This document shows, one piece after another, positions 8,194 through 16,110 of a DNA stretch of 64,000 nt (its first letter is position 1; each line of letters opens with the position of its first letter). Made by a program: the position numbers and the translations under genes. The stretch is from Algoriphagus antarcticus (GTDB taxonomy: Bacteria; Bacteroidota; Bacteroidia; Cytophagales; Cyclobacteriaceae). Below the pieces are notes generated by a model that saw only the letters and a list, made by a program, of their open reading frames with translations, had not been told where the DNA came from and ran no database searches. The stretch spans positions 1-64,000 of the forward strand of contig NZ_MSSW01000049.1 of the NCBI RefSeq assembly GCF_002150685.1, in the 5' to 3' direction.

Positions 8194-8288
8194 GACCGAA
8201 GACCGAAGACGGGTGACGGAAGTGGCCTCAATTGAACTTCAATTGTTTTCCCAGATGATTGATCACTGAAAACTGATTACTGTGACTC
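8194..8288. repeat. Heptanucleotide-repeat stretch A
   Basis: Seven-base units are visible at 8194-8221 (GACCGAA, GACCGAA, GACGGGT, GACGGAA) and again at 8261-8288 (GATCACT, GAAAACT, GATTACT, GTGACTC). Units share the first bases and vary after that. They begin the repeat-built region between the DUF1501 and PSD1 genes. A short related run (GACCGAA twice) is seen near 18986. Confidence 0.6.
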
Positions 8289-8349
8289 AATATTCGTCTT
8301 CCGTCGCCTGTCTCCCAATTTGACAGATTGCTTCGTTGTAGCTCCTACC

Positions 8350-8372
8350 AATGAAGATTCCGAAACATCGGT
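8350..8372. repeat. Leader motif CAATGANGATTCCGAAACATCGG, copy 1
   Basis: CAATGAAGATTCCGAAACAT followed by CGG occurs here. The same 23-base block, with one base changed, recurs at about 8469-8491 and 8706-8728, where it leads directly into heptamer arrays. Upstream stands GATTGCTTCGTTG, part of a wider repeat (AGATTGCTTCGTTTC also occurs at about 8424). This copy is followed by no array. Confidence 0.6.
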
Positions 8373-8485
8373 GTCACGTCCTGATTTTACCTAACACCTT
8401 TTACTTTTTACCAATTAAACAAAGATTGCTTCGTTTCCCGACGAATCGCAAAAGGCAGTACCTACTCGCAATGACGATTCCGAAA

Positions 8486-8548
8486 CATCGGTCATCGGTC
8501 ATCTCACATCGGTCATCCGACATCCGACACCTATCATCCACCATCTAC
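8486..8548. repeat. Heptanucleotide array B (nine CATCNNN-type units)
   Basis: After the leader motif come nine consecutive seven-base units: CATCGGT, CATCGGT, CATCTCA, CATCGGT, CATCCGA, CATCCGA, CACCTAT, CATCCAC, CATCTAC. The first four bases are nearly fixed and the last three vary among a few words. No coding frame or hairpin explains it. Confidence 0.8.
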
Positions 8549-8722
8549 TCCTCGGCAATACCTTCTACTTCCAACTACGATCCTGCGCCAAGGAAAATGG
8601 CCTTTTGCTTTTAACCATGGCTACAAATATGTCAGCCCTCTGGGCTTGGTTTCATTTTCACAAAATAATTATTTGCGATCCGACTTCCGACACCCAGTAC
8701 TCATTCAATGACGATTCCGAAA

Positions 8723-8848
8723 CATCGGTCATCGGTCATCTCACATCTCACATCTCACATCCGACATCCGACATCCGACATCCGACATCCGACATCCGAC
8801 ATCCGACATCCGACACCCAACACCCAACACCCAACACCCGACATCCCC
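8723..8848. repeat. Heptanucleotide array C (eighteen units) abutting a stop codon
   Basis: Exactly eighteen seven-base units run from 8723 to 8848: CATCGGT x2, CATCTCA x3, CATCCGA x8, CACCCAA x3, CACCCGA, CATCCCC. The next base begins the complement of the stop codon of the PSD1-type gene (8849-8851). Unit types are grouped in blocks, as expected from stepwise expansion. On the minus strand the array forms the first 126 bases of the 3' untranslated region of that gene, between it and the DUF1501 gene. Confidence 0.9.
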
Positions 8849-11341
8849 TTAATTCACCATCTGAAACTCCGGAAGCAATATCACCGCCCAGAATAAATCC
8901 TGGATTTTAGCTGCATCTGGATTTTGTCCCAACGACGCTTTTGCGATAGCCATCTCTTTCTCATTTGGCTTTCGGTTTAGCGCTTTTAGATATAATTCCT
9001 CCGTGATCTGTACTGGATCACTCAGTTGGGTTTTCCATTTTGCAGCCCCTTTTTGCAAGGCTGTATTCAATCTTTCTCCATTTGTAAGTTCGAGCGCCTG
9101 CAATAAACTTCCTTGAGCTTCTCTGCTGGTAGAGACGATTTCACGATTTGGCCTTCCAAGTGCTGTAAGGAATGGATTATTGGCTACTAGTGATGCTCGC
9201 GCAAAAGAAGGAGTAATATGCTCAGGTTTCTGCAACTCAAATGGATTGTATTTGATTTCTTCTTCTGGGAAAAGAGGATAGACAATTTCACTTACGGCAT
9301 CAGAAAACTGTTCCGCTGTCATTCTCCTCCGAACCATCCCGTTGAACTTATAATCATCTGCCATGACCGCATCGTAGGATTCGTAGCCTATTGACTGAGA
9401 TTGGTAGATTTTCGAACTTGCTATTTGATAGATCAGATCTTTCAAATCATAGCCATTTTCCACAAAATCGGAAGCCAGCCAATCCAGCAAATCCTGACTC
9501 CACGGCTCATTGTCCATTTCATCGACCGGCTCCACAATTCCTCTTCCCATAAGTTGCTTCCAAACCCGATTCACAATCGTGCGATACATCCTACCATTTG
9601 CCGGCTGAACCAATTTATCAGCAAGCTGTCTGAGCTTTTCAGCTTTAGTAGCAGCACTGTCAATGTCGCCTAATTCCTCCCAAAGGATCTCTGTCTTGGC
9701 AAATTTCCCTGTGGGAACTTCACAACGGCTGACTTCAAGTGTGGAGTCTGCAAAGATATTTGCGAAAGCATATGACTCTTCCAGTTTCCAGTCAGAGATA
9801 AAGCTATCGTGGCAGGAAGCACATTTCAAGTTTAAACCCAAAATCACCTGACCCACATTTTGCGCAGCCTGCATTTCAGTTCTTTGACTTGCATTTACTG
9901 TCCCACGCCAGCGAATTCCCTCGATAAAACCTTTGGACTTGTCGGTTGGATTCAGCAGTTCCTTCACGAATTGATCGTAAGGCTTATTGTCACGAAGGGA
10001 AGTGTAAAGCCAGTCGGTGATGTTGTAGCGGCCTTTGGTGATGTAGCCAGTTCCTGTGTAATCATTGCGAAGCACATCATTCCAGAAGGTTAGCCAGTGA
10101 GTCGCATAGTCATCAGATTTGCTTAATAAATCCTGTAGCCAAATGCTCCGCTTGTCAGGCCTGGAGTCTCTTCTGAATTCTTCCAGATCTTTTGGACTTG
10201 GGATTAAGCCTGTGATATCTAAATAGATTCTTCTGAGGTAGGTTTTATCATCCACCAATTCTTTCCATTCCAGTTTGTTTTCTTGAAGATAGGAATCAAC
10301 CCAGAGATCGATGGGATTATCCAAGCCAGCCTTGTAAGCTGGAAGAGCTGGGTTTCTAGGGGCGAGTTTCGCTACTCGGTAAATAGACTGTTGGGCAGCT
10401 CCATCTGGCCAAGGTGCGCCTTTGGCTATCCAAAGTGCGATCAATTCTTTTTCTTGCTTGTTTAGCAATTTTCCTTTGGAAGGCATTACATCATCATGGT
10501 TTTTGCGCAGATTAATCCTCCTAATAATCTCACTTTCTCCGGGATTTCCAGGAATCAAAATCTGCCCAGATTCTCCTCCAGCGAAGAAAAACTCTTTTTC
10601 ATCCAATCGTAATTCTGCTTCGATTTTTGATCCACTATGGCATTTGTAGCAGTTGTGTGCTAAAACCATTCGAACTTCTCCGATCAGCTTCATCTCTTTT
10701 TCCGGAGTAAGTTCTGCTTTGTAAGCGGCAAGGTTTATCGGAGTTTTTTCAATTTCAAATTCATTGGCTTTACTAGGCAAGACTTCAGTGAGGAAGTCCT
10801 CTCCATGCGTGAGCGATCCTCCAAAATGACCAGCTACTGACACACAGATGGCAGTAAGAAAAAGCGTGGCTCTAAAGGGTTTTATCTGAGAAGAAGTTGG
10901 TCTGCGTCTGATTTTTGAGAGAAAGAATAAAGTAATAAGACTCAAAATAGCCGTTCCAATTCCTATCCATTTATGCAAATCCAGCAAATCGCCAGATGTT
11001 CCTTCATTGGTAGCCAAAAGCCAACCCATAGGTGCTGCGAGGATTGCGCTTATTGCACCGATAGAAGCTAAGATCATTATTCCAGGCCTGATCTTGGAGT
11101 TGAATTCCCTGAAAGTAAACAGCTCCATCAATGCCGCCACCACAATCAATGCAATCGGGAAATGAACAATCAAAGGATGTAGTCTCCCGAAAAACTGCCA
11201 AAGCCAAAAAGCAGGTTCCTGTCCAGATTCTACTACTTCAGTTTGTGCAAAAGCTGAAATGTCAAACAAAAGCATGCATCCTCCAATAAAAAAGAGGTAT
11301 AGCCAAATGTGTGAAAAGGATTTTTGAGATTGATTTTTCAA
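8849..11341 (-). CDS. PSD1/DUF1549/DUF1553 cytochrome c-type protein with DUF2231-like membrane domain
   Basis: The 830-residue product begins with a signal-like segment, then a DUF2231-type membrane part (RLHPLIVHFPIALIVVAAL, about 53-71) and further helices to about residue 175. A haem c motif C-Y-K-C-H is at 231-235, within the planctomycete-type cytochrome (PSD1) domain, followed by a DUF1549 region (about 340-520) containing a second C-A-S-C-H motif and a DUF1553 region with NGRMYRTIVNRVWKQLMGRG. The family is thought to act in envelope electron transfer linked to carbohydrate oxidation; its reaction is unproven. It forms the usual pair with the DUF1501 gene at 6704-8134. Confidence 0.85.
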   Translation of the reverse strand: MKNQSQKSFSHIWLYLFFIGGCMLLFDISAFAQTEVVESGQEPAFWLWQFFGRLHPLIVHFPIALIVVAALMELFTFREFNSKIRPGIMILASIGAISAILAAPMGWLLATNEGTSGDLLDLHKWIGIGTAILSLITLFFLSKIRRRPTSSQIKPFRATLFLTAICVSVAGHFGGSLTHGEDFLTEVLPSKANEFEIEKTPINLAAYKAELTPEKEMKLIGEVRMVLAHNCYKCHSGSKIEAELRLDEKEFFFAGGESGQILIPGNPGESEIIRRINLRKNHDDVMPSKGKLLNKQEKELIALWIAKGAPWPDGAAQQSIYRVAKLAPRNPALPAYKAGLDNPIDLWVDSYLQENKLEWKELVDDKTYLRRIYLDITGLIPSPKDLEEFRRDSRPDKRSIWLQDLLSKSDDYATHWLTFWNDVLRNDYTGTGYITKGRYNITDWLYTSLRDNKPYDQFVKELLNPTDKSKGFIEGIRWRGTVNASQRTEMQAAQNVGQVILGLNLKCASCHDSFISDWKLEESYAFANIFADSTLEVSRCEVPTGKFAKTEILWEELGDIDSAATKAEKLRQLADKLVQPANGRMYRTIVNRVWKQLMGRGIVEPVDEMDNEPWSQDLLDWLASDFVENGYDLKDLIYQIASSKIYQSQSIGYESYDAVMADDYKFNGMVRRRMTAEQFSDAVSEIVYPLFPEEEIKYNPFELQKPEHITPSFARASLVANNPFLTALGRPNREIVSTSREAQGSLLQALELTNGERLNTALQKGAAKWKTQLSDPVQITEELYLKALNRKPNEKEMAIAKASLGQNPDAAKIQDLFWAVILLPEFQMVN

Positions 11342-11848
11342 TGGTGTTCAGAATAATGGGAACATTTAATAAGTGCTGATTCTGAGATGAGTACTTATCC
11401 AACAAGTGAAAAATAGTGGTTTTGTTGGTTAAAGCTATCCTGTTTGTGGATTGATTTGATAAGTGGATTTATTCCCCGCAGATTAACGCTGAAAAGATTC
11501 GCCGATAGACGCAGATTTTTCTGCATTGAATTTTCGGGAAATAGGAGTTGAGCTTCTGGTGAAGCAGGATAACTTTCAGTAGAAAGTGGTATTACGCTCC
11601 TTCAGAGCTTTGGGAACTTGATGTTTTCTTTATCACCCAGCCCATCCGAGCTGGGCTTTGGTATGGCGGGCTTTCAGGCCTATTAATTTGTATGAGGGTT
11701 CATTTTAACTGCGTCTTCCAATTTCCCAAGTTCAGTTCGGTCTTGGAGACACAAACAGAGGCGAAAGATGTTTTTAACAAACTCAAGGCTAACTAATCAT
11801 GATAAGAGCAGCAATGCCCTCTGTGTTAATCTCCCTACGCTTTGCGGT
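11342..11848. other. Intergenic stretch without a gene
   Basis: No supportable gene is seen in these 507 bases. Around 11640-11690 is a CCCATCCGAGCTGGGCTTTG block that forms a small hairpin (CCCAGC...GCTGGG), followed by TATGGCGGGCTTTCAGGCC, repeat-like filler. It may act as a terminator for the Gfo/Idh gene downstream on the minus strand, but there is no T-tract. Confidence 0.4.
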
Positions 11849-12853
11849 TTAAAAAACTCTTTCCTTCACCAATTGATCCATCACCCAGTTGGCTCTTGCT
11901 CCGCTGATTCCGGTGCTTTGGCAAGTTTCGGTTCCTAGAAGATCTCCGACAATAGTTTTTATCAATGGTTGCTGTATGTGTTTTGGAAGGTCAAAAGAGA
12001 ATTTTTCGATTCCATTTTCGTCAGTTTCCAAAGTGAATTCTCCTTTACCAAAGGTCTCATAAGTGATTTTTCCTTTGCTGCCATAGATTATTGTTTGGTC
12101 TATTTCTGCGTTCTCAGAGGTAGTAAAGCACCAGTTTCCTGATCCCAGAATTCCACTTTCAAACACAAAACTTCCTGTGACAATGTCTTCTGCTTCATAT
12201 GTTTTCGCCTGATTGGAAGCAAATCCAGTTGCATGTGTGATTTTCCCGAAGAAAAAATCTAATAAGTCTAGCTGATGAGAAGCAAGGTCAAAGAAATATC
12301 CGCCGCCAGCCATTTCAGGATCAACCCTCCAGTTGGTTTCCACTTTGGTGATTAAAGAGGCATCTAGTTTTTGCTTGAGATTGATATGTACGGTTCGGAT
12401 TTCTCCTAGAATTCCTTGATTGATCAGCTCTTTGATTTTCAGAAAATGCGGAAGTTCTCTGCGATAGTAGGCTATGTAAAGCGGAACATTGGCTTGCTCG
12501 CAGACTTTAATCATTTCCAGACACTCAGCGTGAGTTCGTGCCATTGGTTTTTCTACATAAACTGGCTTGCCCGCTGAGGCAGCAAGTTTCGCCAGTTCCA
12601 AATGAGCATTTGGAGGAGTGGCGATGTAAATGGCATTCACTTCAGGATCGTTTATCAGATCATTTGCAGAAGTGTACCATTTGGAGATTCCGTGTCTGTC
12701 GGCGTAGTCTTTTACTTTCTCTTCCGATCGACGCATGACTGCAGCTATTTTACTATTTGGGATTAGGTTCATGGCAGGTGCGGATTTGACTTCGCATACA
12801 TTTCCCACGCCTAGAATTCCCCATCTTACTTCGGTGTCTTGGTTTTTGCTCAT
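11849..12853 (-). CDS. Gfo/Idh/MocA-family oxidoreductase (cytosolic)
   Basis: The 334-residue protein has an N-terminal Rossmann fold with RWGILGVGNVCEVKSAPA (residues 10-27, G-x-G-x-x-x motif), AIYIATPPNAHLELAKLAA (about 75-93) and the diagnostic EKP in KPVYVEKPMART. The C-terminal domain contains DPEMAGGGYFFDLASHQLDL, with the G-G-G-x-x-x-D-x-x-x-H catalytic pattern. It oxidises or reduces sugars or cyclitols with NAD(P). No signal peptide is present. A haem-binding protein gene lies 67 bases upstream on the same strand, so the two may be cotranscribed. Confidence 0.88.
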   Translation of the reverse strand: MSKNQDTEVRWGILGVGNVCEVKSAPAMNLIPNSKIAAVMRRSEEKVKDYADRHGISKWYTSANDLINDPEVNAIYIATPPNAHLELAKLAASAGKPVYVEKPMARTHAECLEMIKVCEQANVPLYIAYYRRELPHFLKIKELINQGILGEIRTVHINLKQKLDASLITKVETNWRVDPEMAGGGYFFDLASHQLDLLDFFFGKITHATGFASNQAKTYEAEDIVTGSFVFESGILGSGNWCFTTSENAEIDQTIIYGSKGKITYETFGKGEFTLETDENGIEKFSFDLPKHIQQPLIKTIVGDLLGTETCQSTGISGARANWVMDQLVKERVF

Positions 12854-12920
12854 AAGCTAAAAATAGGGGATAAGCTAATAAATAAGACCATTTGATACCC
12901 CTAAATCTCAAGATTGTTTA

Positions 12921-13427
12921 TTATGCAGGAGATGGATTTCTTCTTTTCATGACCAAACTATCCGCAGGATAAGTAGCTTTCAAATAAGCCATCTGATCTT
13001 TTGCCCAGTCGATAATCACTTGTCGATCAGCGTCGGAAAGATTTGCTTCAGGGTGAAGACCGAAATTTGTGTAGGATTTCAAAGGCATCTCCTTTTCTTC
13101 CACCATTTCTATAATTTCCTCTAGCTTGTGATTCTGATAAGCCAGAGGGCGATTAGTGAATTCGTCAAGATTTAATTCTCCTTTGCCTTCCTGGATATGG
13201 TCGTTAAGCCAATAACCTACAGGCTCTATACTTGCATACCATGGGTATTCGGACTTATTAGTATGGCAATTGTTACAGGCATTTACGAGTAACTTATTGA
13301 CATTGTCTGGAATATTATAGCTGCCGGAAATAGGGTGCTCAGCAGGTTTGCCTTCGTTTTTCTCATAAGGGATAAACTGTATGGCAACTAGGACGACTAA
13401 AACGACTAATCCGATTTTTTTTAGCAT
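12921..13427 (-). CDS. Haem-binding domain protein (Haem_bd family, periplasmic)
   Basis: This 168-residue protein has an N-terminal membrane anchor (KIGLVVLVVLVAIQFIP, 4-20) and a C-N-N-C-H haem c motif at 51-55, followed by SEYPWYASIEPVGYWLNDHI, characteristic of the Bacteroidota Haem_bd family. The residues after the motif (H-x-x-E-G-K-G-E-L-N) also fit. It is likely tethered to the inner membrane with the haem in the periplasm, serving electron transfer. It precedes the Gfo/Idh/MocA gene on the minus strand and lies in the same neighbourhood as the PSD1 cytochrome. Confidence 0.85.
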   Translation of the reverse strand: MLKKIGLVVLVVLVAIQFIPYEKNEGKPAEHPISGSYNIPDNVNKLLVNACNNCHTNKSEYPWYASIEPVGYWLNDHIQEGKGELNLDEFTNRPLAYQNHKLEEIIEMVEEKEMPLKSYTNFGLHPEANLSDADRQVIIDWAKDQMAYLKATYPADSLVMKRRNPSPA

Positions 13428-13520
13428 GGCTTAAGGAATTTTCAGTTAGACTCAAGAAGTTTGACAGGCTTAAACATATCAATAAATCAAGTGAAAGACA
13501 ATCTGTATTTTAATTGCAAT

Positions 13521-13561
13521 GGGCTAAATGATTATGACATAGATGTACAATCATTTAGCCC
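13521..13561. repeat. Strong inverted repeat (13-bp stem)
   Basis: GGGCTAAATGATT (13521-13533) is the exact complement of AATCATTTAGCCC (13549-13561), with a 15-base loop. It lies about 150 bases downstream of the small gene at 13714-13947 (minus strand) and about 95 bases upstream of the haem-binding gene. No T-run follows on the minus strand, so it is not a classic terminator. It might be an attenuator, a relic of a mobile element end, or an mRNA stabiliser. Confidence 0.6.
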
Positions 13562-13713
13562 AAAATGTAACTATAAATTAACTTTTAGTTCAAACTCGCT
13601 TGATTGATCACCAGCTATAAGCGGAAATAGAATTAGTTCTTCAAAATATGTGAATCTTGAGTGATGAACTAGCAATATACGCCTAAGGGAAGCTGGAAAT
13701 ACCTGAGTAGTTG

Positions 13714-13947
13714 CTATCTTTTATGCCAGGATTTGCCCTTATTCTTTGAATAAAAATTCCCTTTTGGGCCTTCTCCTAATAATTCTTTACCTCCATCGGC
13801 AAGGTCTGTAAATTCTCCTGGACTCGCTGGATTCCCCATATATCGTTGATTCCAAGTCTCGCCTTCATCGACCGAATATTCAATTTTAAGCAGGTTGGTA
13901 GGGCAGATACGTATTAGTTCTTTTCCCTTTTTAATCATTTGTGCCAT
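13714..13947 (-). CDS. Small conserved protein with BNR-like motifs
   Basis: This 77-residue protein has no signal peptide or membrane segment. It contains two sialidase-type Asp-box-like motifs, YSVDEGETWNQRYMGN (about 24-39) and a C-terminal NFYSKNKGKSWHKR. I recall similar small Bacteroidota proteins starting with M-x-x-I-x-K-K-G and ending in SWHKR, all of unknown function. The gene stands alone in AT-rich sequence with poor operon context. The conserved ends suggest it is real and complete. Confidence 0.65.
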   Translation of the reverse strand: MAQMIKKGKELIRICPTNLLKIEYSVDEGETWNQRYMGNPASPGEFTDLADGGKELLGEGPKGNFYSKNKGKSWHKR

Positions 13948-14182
13948 TTATTATTTATTTAATTATTGCCAATCTAAGAATGCTTGTCGTTTAAAAAAAA
14001 ACTAAGCAAAGTATTTATGGATAAAATCCTAATTATTATTACTTCCTTCTAAAATATTTTTCACTTTTCAGCCCAAAACCTTTTTTTTTCACATGATAGT
14101 TGAATATAATGCACTTCAAAGAATGAGATTTTAAGCTAGAAGGATTCTTTTTTTGGCTGATTTACACTTTTATTTTAAAATA

Positions 14183-14219
14183 TCGAAACCCGTTCAAAAT
14201 CAATTTGAACGGGTTTCGA
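14183..14219 (-). terminator. Rho-independent terminator of the Tat-exported Gfo/Idh gene
   Basis: CGAAACCCGTTCAAA (14184-14198) pairs perfectly with TTTGAACGGGTTTCG (14204-14218), and one more T-A pair extends the stem to 16 bp with a 5-base loop. On the minus strand the stem is followed by an AT-rich tract, ATATTTTAAAATAAAA. It lies 23 bases after the stop codon of the gene at 14242-15702. Confidence 0.8.
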
Positions 14220-14241
14220 ATGATTCATTTTTGGTGAGGGA

Positions 14242-15702
14242 TTAGATCTCCCATCCTTCTCGGTACGTTCTTCCAACAAATTGGTTGGCCTCTTCAAAGT
14301 TAGTGATAAGAAGTTTGTCACCATCCCAAAGTAGTTTTTTACGTCCGTAGAATTCTGGCTGTCCCTTACTGTTTTCTCTACGAAGCATATAGCTGCGTAT
14401 CGCTAGGTTACCCATTAAAACAGTTTCAGTCATCGGTCCAGCATAGTCGAATGAAGAAGTCAAACCTTTGTGCTCAGCGCTTCCAAAACCTGCCTTACAA
14501 GCATCCACCCATTTTCTCTGGTGTCCATATTCCGGTTCAATGTTTTCTTCCGTTTGAGGTCCAAATTCCTGAGTACCGTCATTCAAGTACAGCTTAGGCT
14601 TCAATGGAGAGCTGTCATTGATATTGGTAGCGATTATGCCTTTTTCACCGATGATCAATACACCATTTGCTCCACCGCCTATTTCCTGATCGGCAGGAAT
14701 AATATCTGGGTGAGCTGGTTTGATACCACCGTCCATCCAAGTCATATTAATAGGTGACTTGCTTTTGGCGGTAGCCGCAAAATTCAATGAAATGAACGAG
14801 GAAGCAGGACATCCAGCGGGATGATAATCCGGTGTCCACATGCCACTATATACCGATCCTACACTGCATTCTGCGTCAGTAGGATAATGTAAGCCTAAAG
14901 TTCTGAAAGGAATATCGATCAGGTGACATCCTACATCACCTAATGCTCCAGTACCGTAATTCCACCACCCTCTCCAGCTGAACGGGTGAAGATCTGGTGT
15001 ATAAGGAATCTCTGGAGACGGGCCTAGCCATAGATTCCAGTTCAATGCATCTGGCTTAGCGCTTGGTGTTGGTTTAGGGAAAGCACCGCCTTGAGGCCAT
15101 ACAGGTCTGTTTGTCCAAACTTCTACTTTAGAGATCTTACCAATTTTATCGTCATCTACCCATTTTTGTACAAGTTTCAATAGCTCGTTTGAACCACCTT
15201 GATTTCCCATTTGGGTTACCACTTTTTGACTTCTTGCCATTTCAGTCAGCATTCTTGCTTCCTTGATGTTATGAGTCATTGGCTTCTGAACATACACGTG
15301 CTTGCCACGCTCCATCGCATATTTGGCTGCCGGACCGTGAACGTGATCTGGGGTAGAAATGGTCACCGCATCGATATCCTTTTCTTTATCGAGCATTTCG
15401 CGGAAATCAGCATACCGTTTTGCATCTGGGAATCTCTCTACTGAGGCTTTGGCAGATCCCGAAAAATCAACATCACATAGTGCAGTAACTCTCTCACGCC
15501 CATTTACTGAGGCATTTCTAATATCGCTGGCACCTTTTCCTCCGGCTCCGATTGCTGCTAAATTCAATTGATCACTTGGAGCAATAAAGCCAACACCGCC
15601 CAGCACATGCCGGGGAACAATCATGAATGAGGAGGCAATTGCTGCATTTTTGATAAAATCCCGTCGGGTTTGTCCTTCAGAATTTTTCTTGGGTTTGTGC
15701 AT
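14242..15702 (-). CDS. Gfo/Idh/MocA-family oxidoreductase with Tat signal
   Basis: The 486-residue protein starts with a Tat signal, TRRDFIKNAAIASSFMIV (about 12-29), so it is probably exported folded with its cofactor. The Rossmann domain has LNLAAIGAGGKGASDIRNAS (about 47-66) and the conserved KHVYVQKPMTHN, where Q replaces the usual E of the EKP motif, typical of the exported subfamily. The C-terminal domain includes WWNYGTGALGDVGCHLIDIP with the D-x-x-x-H pattern. It acts on sugars or inositol-like compounds; the substrate is unknown. A strong terminator follows, and pntAA is divergent. Confidence 0.88.
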   Translation of the reverse strand: MHKPKKNSEGQTRRDFIKNAAIASSFMIVPRHVLGGVGFIAPSDQLNLAAIGAGGKGASDIRNASVNGRERVTALCDVDFSGSAKASVERFPDAKRYADFREMLDKEKDIDAVTISTPDHVHGPAAKYAMERGKHVYVQKPMTHNIKEARMLTEMARSQKVVTQMGNQGGSNELLKLVQKWVDDDKIGKISKVEVWTNRPVWPQGGAFPKPTPSAKPDALNWNLWLGPSPEIPYTPDLHPFSWRGWWNYGTGALGDVGCHLIDIPFRTLGLHYPTDAECSVGSVYSGMWTPDYHPAGCPASSFISLNFAATAKSKSPINMTWMDGGIKPAHPDIIPADQEIGGGANGVLIIGEKGIIATNINDSSPLKPKLYLNDGTQEFGPQTEENIEPEYGHQRKWVDACKAGFGSAEHKGLTSSFDYAGPMTETVLMGNLAIRSYMLRRENSKGQPEFYGRKKLLWDGDKLLITNFEEANQFVGRTYREGWEI

Positions 15703-16110
15703 GAGGTTATTAGGTTAAAGTCAAATAAGTGTTCTAAAATAGGGATTTATTTTTTTGGATGAATCCTGTTTGTTTTTAAAACGTGGATATGGAATGATCA
15801 GTGGTAAAGGCTGAAAATATCTGAAAATCAAATTTGATCAATGCGCCGAGTAATGTTCCATACTTTTTCGAAAAAAAATGTAAGGCTAACAAGAAGTGAT
15901 TTGAAAATCATTGTGCAATCGATTGTATTTTGCGGGTAATCCATTTTTTTGGTTTATGTTTTATTTTTTACTTTTTCCATTTACCGATGGAAATTATCAA
16001 CAAATAGTAAAAAATCAGGATAATGCAGGTAGCCAATGCAAGAATTTCCTAGTTTCTTTGAATATATTGAAACCAAATAGCTTTGAAATAATAAATTCAA
16101 CTAGCCTGAA
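15703..16110. other. Divergent intergenic region between an oxidoreductase gene and pntAA
   Basis: 408 bases separate the two divergent starts and must hold both promoters. Near 15899-15933 stands GATTTGAAAATC followed about 20 bases later by TGTATTTTGC, loosely like the Bacteroidota promoter (TTTG ... TAnnTTTG) but one base short at the -7 element. I would not rely on it. No gene is supported here. Confidence 0.35.

Noticed and set aside
8723..8848. Possible CRISPR array
   Set aside because: Units are seven bases long with no spacers between them; CRISPR repeats are 23-40 bases with unique spacers, and no cas gene is present.
8351..8910. Three overlapping plus-strand open stretches of 62-101 codons
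   Set aside because: They are translations of the heptamer arrays (repeating Ser-Asp-Ile-Arg-His-Pro-Thr) and run into the PSD1 gene on the other strand; no family or start signal.
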